A stretch of 15,641 nucleotides of DNA from Christensenella sp. UBA4636 (GTDB lineage Bacteria; Bacillota; Clostridia; Christensenellales; Borkfalkiaceae). The position numbers were made by a program, and so were the translations under genes. This document shows positions 6,511 through 14,606 of the stretch, in pieces. The notes under the pieces were generated by a model. The model worked only from the letters and a program-made list of their open reading frames with translations. It searched no databases and was not told the origin of the DNA. The first letter of the stretch is position 1. Every line of letters begins with the position of its first letter. The stretch covers positions 1 through 15,641 of the forward strand of contig DHMS01000055.1 in assembly GCA_002405915.1 (NCBI GenBank), in the 5' to 3' direction.

Positions 6511-7428
6511 CGACAGACGAAGAAAATAGACCTCGATTTAACGCAAGTAGAATTTACAAGCGGCGCGTTTACTTACGACGGAAAAGCTCATTCGCTTGCC
6601 GTAAGCGGCACTTTGCCCGAGGGCGTAACCGTAACTTACGAAAACAACGCTCAAACGAAAGAGGGCGCATATCAGGTAAAAGCTACTTTCTATCTTAACG
6701 GTAGCGTTATAGAAAGCCGTTATGCGGTTTTGACGATAGAACCCGGTACTATCGACCGCCTCGTTGTTAACAAAACCGTTTTCGAACAAGGCGAAGACAT
6801 TCTTATCACGGCAACCGCTCCCGCGGATTCCGACAACGAATCTTGGTGGGTAGGCTTGTATCTTGTTACCGACGTTGTTGAAAACGGAACGGATCAGTCG
6901 ATATATTGGTATTCGGTTAAAGATGGCAGCCACTTAAACGGTACTGCATACAACATCAGAGAGCAAACGCATAACTCCAAACGCGGTGATTACTATTATA
7001 TCCCCGTCGGCAAGTACAAAGTCGTTCTCTTCAATTCGAGCGGCTACACGGTGGAAAAGACGGTGGAAATTGAAGTAGTAGCTCCTACTTCTACCGTAAA
7101 AGGTACGCTTGCTACGGACAAAACGACTTATACGGAGAACGAAACCGTTATGGTAACGGCAACTTGCAGGGAAAAAGCCGGTAGAAAAACCTATTGGGTG
7201 GGTTTGTATCTTGCTACCGAGGATCCCGCAACGGTTACTTCGATATATTGGTATTACGTAAAAGACGATACTCACGCTTCCGGTACGGCTTGCGACATTA
7301 AAAAACAAGACATAAATGCAAGCCGCGGAGATTACGCCGCGTTGCCCGCGGGCAAATATAAGTTGGTATTGTTTAATACGCTCGGTGAAGCCGAAGCGAC
7401 CGTAGAATTTACTGTAGTAGGTGCATAA
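6418..7428 (+). CDS. C-terminal Ig-like repeat part of the split lipoprotein
   Basis: This 336-codon frame follows the TAA directly and in the same frame. Its only early start is the GTG at 6418, with no Shine-Dalgarno sequence and no signal peptide. The first 31 residues (IPAGKYIIRYF and on) complete the WVG-Y domain begun before the stop. Then come a second YDG domain (about 38-109), a second WVG-Y domain (115-221) and a third (230-334). It has no catalytic domain. If translated alone it would be cytoplasmic and begin inside a domain, so it makes sense only as the tail of the upstream lipoprotein. Explanations are a recent nonsense mutation, stop readthrough, reinitiation, or a sequencing or assembly error. 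The sequence alone cannot decide. It overlaps the next gene by 1 nt. Confidence 0.65.
   Translation: MQDRIIPAGKYIIRYFINGGYTVRYQTTIEVRQTKKIDLDLTQVEFTSGAFTYDGKAHSLAVSGTLPEGVTVTYENNAQTKEGAYQVKATFYLNGSVIESRYAVLTIEPGTIDRLVVNKTVFEQGEDILITATAPADSDNESWWVGLYLVTDVVENGTDQSIYWYSVKDGSHLNGTAYNIREQTHNSKRGDYYYIPVGKYKVVLFNSSGYTVEKTVEIEVVAPTSTVKGTLATDKTTYTENETVMVTATCREKAGRKTYWVGLYLATEDPATVTSIYWYYVKDDTHASGTACDIKKQDINASRGDYAALPAGKYKLVLFNTLGEAEATVEFTVVGA
6574..6633 (+). repeat. YDG-domain DNA repeat, copy 2
   Basis: This is the second copy of the 60-base YDG core, encoding YDGKAHSLAVSGTLPEGVTV. It differs from copy 1 at five bases, three of which change an amino acid (T to A, A to E; the A-to-G and T-to-C changes fall in the same codon) and the rest are silent. 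Confidence 0.8.
6760..7080 (+). repeat. WVG-Y Ig-like module, repeat 2
   Basis: The hallmarks are GEDILITATA, WWVGLY, SIYWY, KRGDY, PVGKYKVVLF and EIEVV. It is intact and most similar to repeat 3, sharing a 16-base identical stretch at 6898-6913 and 7240-7255. Confidence 0.75.
7105..7419 (+). repeat. WVG-Y Ig-like module, repeat 3
   Basis: The hallmarks are NETVMVTATC, YWVGLY, SIYWYY, SRGDY, PAGKYKLVLF and VEFTV. It is the last domain before the stop at 7428. Confidence 0.75.
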
Positions 7429-9068
7429 TGAAACGCTTAGCAAAACGAGCGGTAAGTTGTTTGCTGATTGCTTTGTTGAGCTTCGCCGCGATAATTAGCT
7501 TTTCCGCTTGCGGAAAAACTGAAAAAACGAGCGACTTAACGGTCAGTAAATCGACTTATATGTCGGGAGAAGAAATCGTCGTGACGGCGAGCGGCGACGA
7601 TGACGACTGGGTCGGCGTTTACAGAGTTAACGACGAGCCTGCAAACATAGACCCGATTGCAAAATATCCCGTATATAGCGGCGGCTTTATTTCGGGTCAA
7701 AGCTATATAATTCAACGGTCTGCAACGTTTAGCGATAGTAGGCAACTTTTCAAAAGCTTCCCCGCGGTTAAGTATAAAGTTATTCTGTTCGGAACCGAGG
7801 GAATGGGCAATATAATAAAAACGCAATATTTTTCGGTCGATAAGGAAGCTTTAACGCTTCCCGCCGCGCCGACGAAAATGAAGTACGAGCAAGCGCGCCC
7901 GGGGTCGGGCATAGCGGACGGCGTTTTAACCGTCGAGTTTCCTTCCGAGAACTTCAACGCAACGGAGCTTTTGCTTTACTGGGCGGATGAAAACGGAATT
8001 TTAAAGGACTACACTTCTCTCGCTAAGGTAAAAATATCTTCTAATCCGTTCAAGTATCAATTTGTTTCCGGTACGATAATCCCCGCTTCCGCTACCGCAA
8101 TCATGGCGTATTCCGTCAACAAAACGGGAATAAGCGAAACATATTGCCGGATAGATTTGCCTAAAAATTCGGGCTATATCGCTAAGGGCGAAGTTTTAAC
8201 GAAGTTTCAGGTAACTTCCGACGTGCATATTGCCGTTATCGACGAAAATCTGGCGAGTAGCGACGCGAAAGAATTGCACGCAAGCCACCTTAAATCGATG
8301 GCGGAAGACGTCGTTTCCGTTTGCCCGAACAGCGACGCTTTAATCGTTGTAGGCGACATCGCAAATTCCGGGCAAGAAAGCGAATGGAAGAAAAACGCGG
8401 AAATTTTGGGCGGCGTTTCGGGCTTGCCGAACGTATATTACGCGTTAGGTAACCACGATTTATACGAGGGTTCGTACAAAACTAAAATAGGTTACTTTTA
8501 TAATTACGCGAACGTTCAGTCCGTGTATTACGAAAAGGTAATCGGCGGTTATCATCATATCTTTTTAGGCTCGGAATCGAACGATAAAAGCAGAGTTGAC
8601 GCGGATATTTCCGAAACGCAACTTACTTGGTTCGAGAACAAACTGAAAGATATAACGACAAAAGAACCTAACAAGCAAGTTTTCGTTTATCTTCATCAGT
8701 CGCTCTATAACACCGTTGCCGGCAGCTTTAAGGGGCAAGGCTGGAACGGCATTATGCAGGACGAGCGCGTAAGAGAAATTCTCAAAAAATATCCGCAAGT
8801 TTACTTCTTCAACGGGCATAGCCACTGGGATATGAACAGTTACGGCAACGCATATATGGCGACGAGCGATTTGCCCAACATTTTCAACACGGCTTCGGTC
8901 GCGTATTTATGGACGAGTTACGACAACCCTACGGGCGAATACTTACGCGGTTCGCAAGGCTACTATATCTACGTTTACGAAGACAAAGCTTTGGTTTTAG
9001 GCAGGGACTTTGAATTGAACAAGTTTATCCCTTCCGCATGCTACGAAGCAAAAATTTTAAGTAAATAA
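7428..9068 (+). CDS. Metallophosphoesterase lipoprotein with a WVG-Y Ig-like module
   Basis: The 546-residue protein has a signal peptide with the lipobox-like FSAC (Cys28), so it is expected to be anchored outside the membrane. Residues about 37-137 form one WVG-Y module (GEEIVVTA, DWVGVY, KYKVILF), the same type as in the preceding gene. A second beta-rich segment (about 145-245) follows. The calcineurin-like catalytic domain (about 255-530) shows all five motifs: SDVH (D265, H267), GDIANSG (D310), GNHD (341-344), LHQ (H423) and GHSH (463-466), enough for a dinuclear metal centre. The fold is secure; the substrate (phosphomonoester, diester or nucleotide) is unknown. The ATG overlaps the upstream TAA in TAATG, so translation is probably coupled, with an AGGTG ribosome binding site nearby. 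A terminator follows. Confidence 0.9.
   Translation: MKRLAKRAVSCLLIALLSFAAIISFSACGKTEKTSDLTVSKSTYMSGEEIVVTASGDDDDWVGVYRVNDEPANIDPIAKYPVYSGGFISGQSYIIQRSATFSDSRQLFKSFPAVKYKVILFGTEGMGNIIKTQYFSVDKEALTLPAAPTKMKYEQARPGSGIADGVLTVEFPSENFNATELLLYWADENGILKDYTSLAKVKISSNPFKYQFVSGTIIPASATAIMAYSVNKTGISETYCRIDLPKNSGYIAKGEVLTKFQVTSDVHIAVIDENLASSDAKELHASHLKSMAEDVVSVCPNSDALIVVGDIANSGQESEWKKNAEILGGVSGLPNVYYALGNHDLYEGSYKTKIGYFYNYANVQSVYYEKVIGGYHHIFLGSESNDKSRVDADISETQLTWFENKLKDITTKEPNKQVFVYLHQSLYNTVAGSFKGQGWNGIMQDERVREILKKYPQVYFFNGHSHWDMNSYGNAYMATSDLPNIFNTASVAYLWTSYDNPTGEYLRGSQGYYIYVYEDKALVLGRDFELNKFIPSACYEAKILSK
7536..7838 (+). repeat. WVG-Y Ig-like module in the phosphoesterase
   Basis: This is the fourth copy of the module in the locus. 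It has GEEIVVTASG, DWVGVY, and VKYKVILF followed by a TQYFSV strand. It has diverged more than copies 2 and 3 and lacks the YWY and RGDY motifs. Confidence 0.65.
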
Positions 9069-9073
9069 ACCAT

Positions 9074-9108
9074 AAGGGAATCGGCTTTAACCGTCGATTC
9101 TCTTTTTT
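9074..9108 (+). terminator. Intrinsic terminator after the phosphoesterase gene
   Basis: A stem of about 10 bp with one G-U pair (AAGGGAATCG at 9074-9083 with CGATTCTCTT at 9095-9104) is followed by TTTTTT. It starts six bases after the stop codon and separates the lipoprotein locus from the housekeeping cluster. Confidence 0.75.
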
Positions 9109-9247
9109 GCGCCTGAATTTTTCCGCAAAAGCCATAAAACAAAAAATATTTTTAAAATTTTTTCGTTCGAAAAAAGGAAAAGGCGCATATAAAGTTGTAT
9201 TATATTATTAGTGAATAAATTTTAACACGTTTCGGGCGGAAAAAACA

Positions 9248-9253
9248 TATAAT
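9248..9253 (+). promoter_or_regulatory. Candidate -10 element for the dgt-led cluster
   Basis: A perfect TATAAT lies 35 bp before the dgt start. No good -35 is seen at 16-18 bp spacing. A weaker alternative, TTGTAT at 9195-9200, lies in the AT-rich tract upstream. The rest of 9109-9287 shows no gene. Confidence 0.35.
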
Positions 9254-9287
9254 ATTTCGGCTTGAAATCGAGTTTACCGACAGGGCT

Positions 9288-10289
9288 ATGAAAGATATTA
9301 CGATAAAAAAAGAAAAAGAGTTTTTATCGCCGTACGCCATGCAATCGGCGAACAGCTGCGGCAGAAAAAGGGCGGAGCCGCCGTGTCCTATGCGCACGGA
9401 TTTTCAGCGCGACAGGGACAGAATTATTTATTCTAAAGCCTTTATGCGGCTTAAAAACAAAACGCAGGTTTTCTTTTCGCCCGAGGGCGACCATTATAGG
9501 ACCCGGCTTTCGCACACGCTCGACGTGTCGCAAGTGGCGCGTTCGATTGCGCGTATGCTTTCTTTAAACGAGGACTTAGCCGAAGCCATAGCTTTAGGGC
9601 ATGACCTCGGGCATACTCCTTTCGGGCATGCGGGGGAACGGTGCTTGGACAAGCTTTCGCCGAAAGGGTTTAAGCACAACGAGCAGTCGCTAAGAGTCGT
9701 TGACGTTCTTGAAAAGGACGGCGCGGGGCTTAACCTTACGTTCGAAGTGTGCGACGGCATATTGAACCATAAAATGAGCGGCACGCCCGCCACGCTCGAA
9801 GGCGAAGCGGTGTCTATCGCCGACAGAATTTCTTACATATCGCACGATATAGACGACGCCATTCGCGGCGGGGTCATAACGGCGGATATGATACCTAAGG
9901 AAGCCATGGAGTTTTTCGGCGATTCGTCGAGCAAGCGCATAAACAGAGCGTTAAGCTCCATTTACGAAGAGTCTGTAGGCAAGCCGCACGTGAGAATGGG
10001 CGACGACGCCTCCTCCGTTCTCAATATCCTCCGCAGTTTTATGTTCGAAAACGTTTATCTCACGGACTACGCCAAAAAGGAAGAAGAGACGGCAATGCGA
10101 ATGATTTCGGCAATGTACGCTTATTTTTCGCAGAACAAGGACAAGCTTCCGCCGAGGTATATCAAGCTGCTTGATAACTCGGACATAGATACCGTCGTTT
10201 GCGACTACATTTCGAGCATGACGGACAGATACGCCGTCTTTACGTTCGAAGATATTTTTATACCGAAAAGTTTTTACGTTAAGGGTTAA
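9288..10289 (+). CDS. dgt: dGTPase-like deoxynucleoside triphosphate triphosphohydrolase
   Basis: The 333-residue HD-domain protein belongs to the dGTPase family, which hydrolyses dNTPs to a deoxynucleoside and triphosphate. It opens with a typical RDRDRIIYSKAFMRLKNKTQVF segment and contains RTRLSHTLDV (H76 of the HD site) and LGHDLGHTPFGHAGE (H105, D106), followed by SYISHDIDDAIR with D187. These are the metal ligands of the family. The substrate may be broader than dGTP, as is common in this group. Only a weak CAGGG site stands before the ATG; the start is supported by the conserved N-terminus. The stop is 3 bp before dnaG, the usual clostridial arrangement linking nucleotide pools to priming. 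Confidence 0.92.
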   Translation: MKDITIKKEKEFLSPYAMQSANSCGRKRAEPPCPMRTDFQRDRDRIIYSKAFMRLKNKTQVFFSPEGDHYRTRLSHTLDVSQVARSIARMLSLNEDLAEAIALGHDLGHTPFGHAGERCLDKLSPKGFKHNEQSLRVVDVLEKDGAGLNLTFEVCDGILNHKMSGTPATLEGEAVSIADRISYISHDIDDAIRGGVITADMIPKEAMEFFGDSSSKRINRALSSIYEESVGKPHVRMGDDASSVLNILRSFMFENVYLTDYAKKEEETAMRMISAMYAYFSQNKDKLPPRYIKLLDNSDIDTVVCDYISSMTDRYAVFTFEDIFIPKSFYVKG

Positions 10290-10292
10290 CAC

Positions 10293-12074
10293 ATGAGGTT
10301 TGAGCAGTCCTTTATAGAGGAATTAAAATCGAGAAACGAAATCGTAGACGTTATCTCCGCATACTGTCAGTTAGAGCGAAAAGGCGGCGCGTACTGGGCG
10401 CGTTGTCCGCTCCCCGGGCATATGGAGAAAACGCCGTCCTTTTGCGTGAACCAGACGGGGCAGTTCTTCAAATGCTTCGGTTGCGGCAGAGGCGGCGACG
10501 TTATTTCCTTTATAATGGAAGTGGAAAGCCTTTCTTATACGGAAGCCGTAAAATTTTTAGCCGACCGCGCGGGAATGGAGCTGCCGGAAACGGACTATAA
10601 GGACGAAATCCGCGCTTCGAAGGCTGCGCACGATAAGGAAGTAAAGCTTGCGATTCTGAGGGAAACGGCACTCTTTTACGTGCATAATCTAAAAACGGAA
10701 AAGGGCAAGGCGTACGTCGATTACGTTTTAAAGCGCGGCTTCGACAGAGGCGTTTTTAAAATGTTCGGCATAGGCGCGTCGCTCGATTACAGAACTTTGC
10801 CGAGGTATCTTGCGCGCAAAGGCTTTAAGTACGACGATATGGTCGCCGCGGGCGTGGTGACTTTCAATAAAGAAAAAAACGAATATTACGATTTCGAAGC
10901 GGAACGGCTCATAATCCCCATAATAGACAATATGAACAACGTTATCGCTTTCGGCGGGCGTGTTATCGTCAAAACCGATTTTGCAAAGTACAAAAACACG
11001 CGAGAAACTACCGTTTTCATCAAAAACAAAACCCTTTATAACATAAACAACCTAAAAAAGCTCAAACGCGAAAAGGGCGTTCTGCCGTACGTTATTATGG
11101 TGGAGGGATACATGGACGTAATCGCCTTGTATTCCGCGGGCTTTAAAAACATAGTCGCGAGCATGGGGACGTCGCTCACGGTCGAACAAGCAAGGCTTTT
11201 GCTCAGATATACCGACACGGTAGTTATAAGTTACGACGGCGACTCGGCGGGGCAAAACGCGACTTTCAGGGGGCTTCAAATATTAAAGGACGCGGGGCTT
11301 ACCGTAAAATGCGTGTCGCTTCCCGACAACTTAGACCCGGACGAAATAATCAAACTTCGCGGGGCGGCGGCTTACCAAAAACTCGTGGACGAAGCGTTGC
11401 CGCTAATCGATTATAAGATAGAGTTTTTAAGAAGAAAATTCGACCTTACGAGCATTATCGGGAAACGCCAATTCGTGGACAACGCGCTCCGCGTAATTAG
11501 AGAGAGCGACAGAGAATTCGAACGAGAAGAACTCTTGAAAAAGCTTTCGGAAATGTCAAGGCTAACGTACGAATCCTTAAAACGCGACCTTGAAAAGGCA
11601 CCCGTTGCCGAGAGTAAGAGAGAGGAAAAGATAGAGGAAAAACGCGCCGCGCCGTCCGGCGGGGTAAAAGCCGAACGCTTTATTCTCTGCGCCGTGATTA
11701 AAGGCGAAAAATACGCTTCCGAGCAAGACCTTTTCGACCTTGAATTTACCGAAAAGCGCGCCGATATAGCCTCTTACCTTATGTCTTTGATAGAAAAGAA
11801 CGAAAAAATCTATGCCGCCACGCTTTGCGACAGGCTGGGCGAAGAGTATATAGACGAGCTTAACGCCGTGCTTTTAGAGGGTGACGGGGTTAGCGCGGCT
11901 TCCGCCGCGGGGTATTATGCGGACTGTGTAAAAACTGTCAAGCGCGCGCGGCTCGAAAGCGAAATAAACGACTTAAACGGTTGTCTTTCTTCGTTGACCG
12001 ATATCGACATGATGCGAAAAATCGTCGAACAGATACAAAAGAAGAACGACGAACTCAATAAACTTAAAAACTAA
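10293..12074 (+). CDS. dnaG: DNA primase
   Basis: The 593-residue protein makes RNA primers at the replication fork. The N-terminal zinc domain (about 30-95) has C38, H43, C61 and C64, with the typical KTPSF and KCFGCGRGGD; the first pair is spaced C-x4-H (CPLPGH) instead of the common C-x2-H (CPFH). The catalytic core (about 120-360) includes ERLIIPIID with AFGGR, and the TOPRIM motifs VEGYMD (E271) and SYDGD (D315, D317), then LPDNLDPDE. The rest (about 450-593) is the helicase-binding type C-terminal domain, poorly conserved as usual. The ATG is 3 bp after the dgt stop, with AAGGG upstream. A 46-bp gap separates it from rpoD. Confidence 0.97.
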   Translation: MRFEQSFIEELKSRNEIVDVISAYCQLERKGGAYWARCPLPGHMEKTPSFCVNQTGQFFKCFGCGRGGDVISFIMEVESLSYTEAVKFLADRAGMELPETDYKDEIRASKAAHDKEVKLAILRETALFYVHNLKTEKGKAYVDYVLKRGFDRGVFKMFGIGASLDYRTLPRYLARKGFKYDDMVAAGVVTFNKEKNEYYDFEAERLIIPIIDNMNNVIAFGGRVIVKTDFAKYKNTRETTVFIKNKTLYNINNLKKLKREKGVLPYVIMVEGYMDVIALYSAGFKNIVASMGTSLTVEQARLLLRYTDTVVISYDGDSAGQNATFRGLQILKDAGLTVKCVSLPDNLDPDEIIKLRGAAAYQKLVDEALPLIDYKIEFLRRKFDLTSIIGKRQFVDNALRVIRESDREFEREELLKKLSEMSRLTYESLKRDLEKAPVAESKREEKIEEKRAAPSGGVKAERFILCAVIKGEKYASEQDLFDLEFTEKRADIASYLMSLIEKNEKIYAATLCDRLGEEYIDELNAVLLEGDGVSAASAAGYYADCVKTVKRARLESEINDLNGCLSSLTDIDMMRKIVEQIQKKNDELNKLKN

Positions 12075-12120
12075 TACGCAAACTAAACGATAAATTACCG
12101 TATAAAAACGGAGGAGAACT

Positions 12121-13173
12121 ATGATTTCCGAAGAATTATTGCAAAAACTTATTTCCGACATCGTAACCGACTACAAAAAGAAGGGAACGATTACCAACGA
12201 AGCCTTGATGGACGCTATCGACAAGTATCCGCTTTCCGAACAGCAAATGGAAACGGTTATCGAACAGGTAGAAGAGGGCGGCGTTCAGATTATCGAGGAC
12301 CTCGAACAAGAAAAAGAACTTTACGAACAGCTAATCAAAGAAATTTCGACGGGCGACCACGTAAAACTTTATCTCAAAGATATCGGCAAATATCCGCTTT
12401 TGAGCTTAGAGGACGAAATCGAACTTGCAAAGCGCATGTCCGAGGGCGACGAAGAGGCTAAGCAGATACTTTCGCAAGCCAACTTAAGGCTTGTAGTCGC
12501 AATCGCAAAAAGATACGTCGGGCGCGGCATGCACTTCCTCGACCTTATTCAGGAAGGCAACTTGGGGCTTATGAAAGCCGTCGAAAAATTCGATTATCAA
12601 CGCGGTTACAAATTTTCTACCTACGCTACGTGGTGGATTCGTCAGGCCATAACGAGGGCTATCGCGGACCAGGCGCGTACCATTCGTATCCCCGTGCATA
12701 TGGTGGAAACGATACACAAGCAAACGCGCGTTTCCCGCCAACTTTTGCAAGAACTCGGCAGAGACCCGTTCCCTTCGGAAATCGCCGCGGAAATGGGTAT
12801 TCCCGAATCGCGCGTTATCGAAATTCAAAAAATCGCGCAAGACCCCGTTTCGCTCGAAACGCCTATCGGTGAGGAAGAGGACAGCCACCTCGGCGACTTT
12901 ATAGAGGACGAAAACACGCAAGCCCCGAGCGACGTCGTTTCCGACTCCATGCTCCGCGAACAGCTCATCGGCGTTCTCAACTCCTTGACCCCGCGTGAAG
13001 AAAAGGTTTTGCGTTTGCGTTACGGCATCGACGACGGCAGACCCCGCACTTTAGAAGAAGTCGGACAGGAATTTAACGTTACTCGTGAACGTATCCGCCA
13101 GATAGAAGCAAAGGCTTTGAGAAAGCTCCGCAACCCGACCCGTTCGAGAAGGCTCAAAGATTATCTCGACTGA
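12121..13173 (+). CDS. rpoD: Primary sigma factor RpoD (SigA)
   Basis: This is the housekeeping sigma-70 subunit of RNA polymerase, 350 residues, the size of the short Bacillota form. All regions are present: region 1.1 (about 5-70), 1.2 (DHVKLYLKDIGKYPLLS), region 2 with the -10 recognition helix (STYATWWIRQAITRAI, 166-181), region 3 (about 195-270) and region 4 with the helix-turn-helix (LEEVGQEFNVTRERIRQIE, 311-329) for the -35. The ATG is preceded by a strong GGAGGAG site at proper spacing. It lies directly downstream of dnaG, as in the macromolecular synthesis operon, and its TGA is separated from the next ATG by one base, so trmK is likely coupled. Confidence 0.98.
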   Translation: MISEELLQKLISDIVTDYKKKGTITNEALMDAIDKYPLSEQQMETVIEQVEEGGVQIIEDLEQEKELYEQLIKEISTGDHVKLYLKDIGKYPLLSLEDEIELAKRMSEGDEEAKQILSQANLRLVVAIAKRYVGRGMHFLDLIQEGNLGLMKAVEKFDYQRGYKFSTYATWWIRQAITRAIADQARTIRIPVHMVETIHKQTRVSRQLLQELGRDPFPSEIAAEMGIPESRVIEIQKIAQDPVSLETPIGEEEDSHLGDFIEDENTQAPSDVVSDSMLREQLIGVLNSLTPREEKVLRLRYGIDDGRPRTLEEVGQEFNVTRERIRQIEAKALRKLRNPTRSRRLKDYLD

Positions 13174-13174
13174 T

Positions 13175-13819
13175 ATGACCGAGCGGCTCGAAAAATTATT
13201 TTCGCTCGTTATAAAATGCAAAATTTTCGGCGACGTGGGCTGCGACCACGGCTATATATCGGAAGCCGTGCTTGAAAGCGGCAAAGCAGGTTTCGTCGTG
13301 GCGACCGATATTTCGCCGTTGAGCCTTGAAAAGTGTAAAAGCTTACTCGCGGACAGATTTGTCGGAAAGTACTCTTGTTACGCCACGGACGGGCTGAAAG
13401 GCGTAAAAGAAAGACCGGACGAAGTTTTTATCGCCGGTATGGGCGGAAAAGAGATGATAAGCGTTTTGTCCGCTCTCGATTATCGCCCGGAAAGGCTTGT
13501 TTTGCAGCCCATGAAGTCGGCAAAAGAACTGCGCGAATATCTCTTAAAAAGAGGTTACTGCATAGAAAAAGATTTTATGTTTTTCTCTCTCGATAAGCAT
13601 TACGACGTTATCGTCGCGGCTATGGGGCTGAAAACAAAACCGTATACCGAGGACGAACTCAAATTCGGCAGAGATAATTTGAGCGGAAACAAGGACTTTC
13701 AAAGGCTTTTAGACATCAAAATAAGCGTGCTTGAAAAAGCTTTAATGACGGCGGAAAAAGAGGAAACAAAGCAAAATTTGCAAGAAGAATTAAACGCGTT
13801 AAAGAGGTTGAAATTATGA
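13175..13819 (+). CDS. trmK: tRNA (adenine(22)-N1)-methyltransferase
   Basis: The 214-residue class I SAM-dependent methyltransferase makes m1A22 in tRNAs in Bacillota. Motif I is DVGCDHGYIS (20-29), followed by the acidic loop ATDISPLSLEKC for the ribose of SAM. The family signature IAGMGGKEMI lies at 87-95. The C-terminal part (about 155-214) is helical and charged, as expected for the TrmK coiled-coil domain. It begins one base after the rpoD stop, so translation probably depends on coupling, and its TGA overlaps the next ATG in ATGA. The rpoD-trmK-nif3 order is a well-known clostridial arrangement. Confidence 0.93.
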   Translation: MTERLEKLFSLVIKCKIFGDVGCDHGYISEAVLESGKAGFVVATDISPLSLEKCKSLLADRFVGKYSCYATDGLKGVKERPDEVFIAGMGGKEMISVLSALDYRPERLVLQPMKSAKELREYLLKRGYCIEKDFMFFSLDKHYDVIVAAMGLKTKPYTEDELKFGRDNLSGNKDFQRLLDIKISVLEKALMTAEKEETKQNLQEELNALKRLKL

Positions 13820-14577
13820 ACGTACAAGCGTTTTATCGACTTATAGACGGACTTTCGCCGTTTCTTTTATCTAAAGAACTGTGTGAAAAAGAGGACCTTT
13901 ACGACAATAGCGGCGTGATAATCGACGCGGGTAAAGAATTCGATAAAGTTCTTTGCGCGCTCGATTTGAGCGCGGGCGCGGTAGAAGAGGCAAAGCGGCT
14001 CGGTTGCGGGCTTATCTTCACTCACCACCCGGCAATCTATCGCCCGATAAAAAGCGTAGGCGGAGCCGTGCTTGAAGCGGCAAAAGCGGGAATAAGCGTT
14101 ATTTCCGCGCACCTTAATCTCGATTGCGCGCCGCGCGGCATAGACTATAATTTTGCAAAAGCGTTAGGCGCGGAAAACGAGAAAATTATAACGCCGCTTT
14201 CCGTTTTAAATAGCGGTTACGGTAGGAGTTTTAGCGTAAATTTGCCGCTCGGCGAATTCGTAGAAAAAGCCGAAAAGGAGCTTAATACGAAAGCGATTTG
14301 TTACGGCGATAAAAATTCTTTCATAAAAACCGCCGCGAGCTTTTGCGGCGAAGGGCTTGACGAACTTGCTTTTAGCGAGGAAGCCGACGTTTATTGTTCG
14401 GCGGACGTTAAGCACCACGTTATATTAGCCGCCCTCGAAAGGGGCAAAGCGGTAGTTTCTTTCACGCATTACGCGAGCGAGAACTACGGAATGAAAAAGT
14501 TTGCGGAAGAACTTAATAAAAAACTTTCCGCGCAAAATATCAAAATATATTATTTCGACGACCGCCGTTTCGTTTAA
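13816..14577 (+). CDS. Nif3-like dinuclear metal centre protein (YqfO/YbgI family)
   Basis: The 253-residue Nif3-family protein has a likely dinuclear metal site: H70 and H71 in FTHHPAIYR, H99 and D103 in SAHLNLD, and H218 and E222 in FTHYASENYG. It is the short form without the inserted PII-like domain of B. subtilis YqfO. The usual GVND segment is replaced by GIDYNFA. The family is conserved and sometimes labelled GTP cyclohydrolase 1 type 2, but its true cellular reaction is unsettled. The ATG overlaps the trmK stop by 4 nt, which argues for coupled translation. Confidence 0.92.
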   Translation: MNVQAFYRLIDGLSPFLLSKELCEKEDLYDNSGVIIDAGKEFDKVLCALDLSAGAVEEAKRLGCGLIFTHHPAIYRPIKSVGGAVLEAAKAGISVISAHLNLDCAPRGIDYNFAKALGAENEKIITPLSVLNSGYGRSFSVNLPLGEFVEKAEKELNTKAICYGDKNSFIKTAASFCGEGLDELAFSEEADVYCSADVKHHVILAALERGKAVVSFTHYASENYGMKKFAEELNKKLSAQNIKIYYFDDRRFV

Positions 14578-14606
14578 CGAGGGAATGCCGAAGAAAGGAG
14601 CAGACG

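Noticed and set aside
12484..12921. Antisense open frame of 145 codons inside rpoD
   Set aside because: rpoD is unmistakable; the antisense frame reflects its constrained codons.
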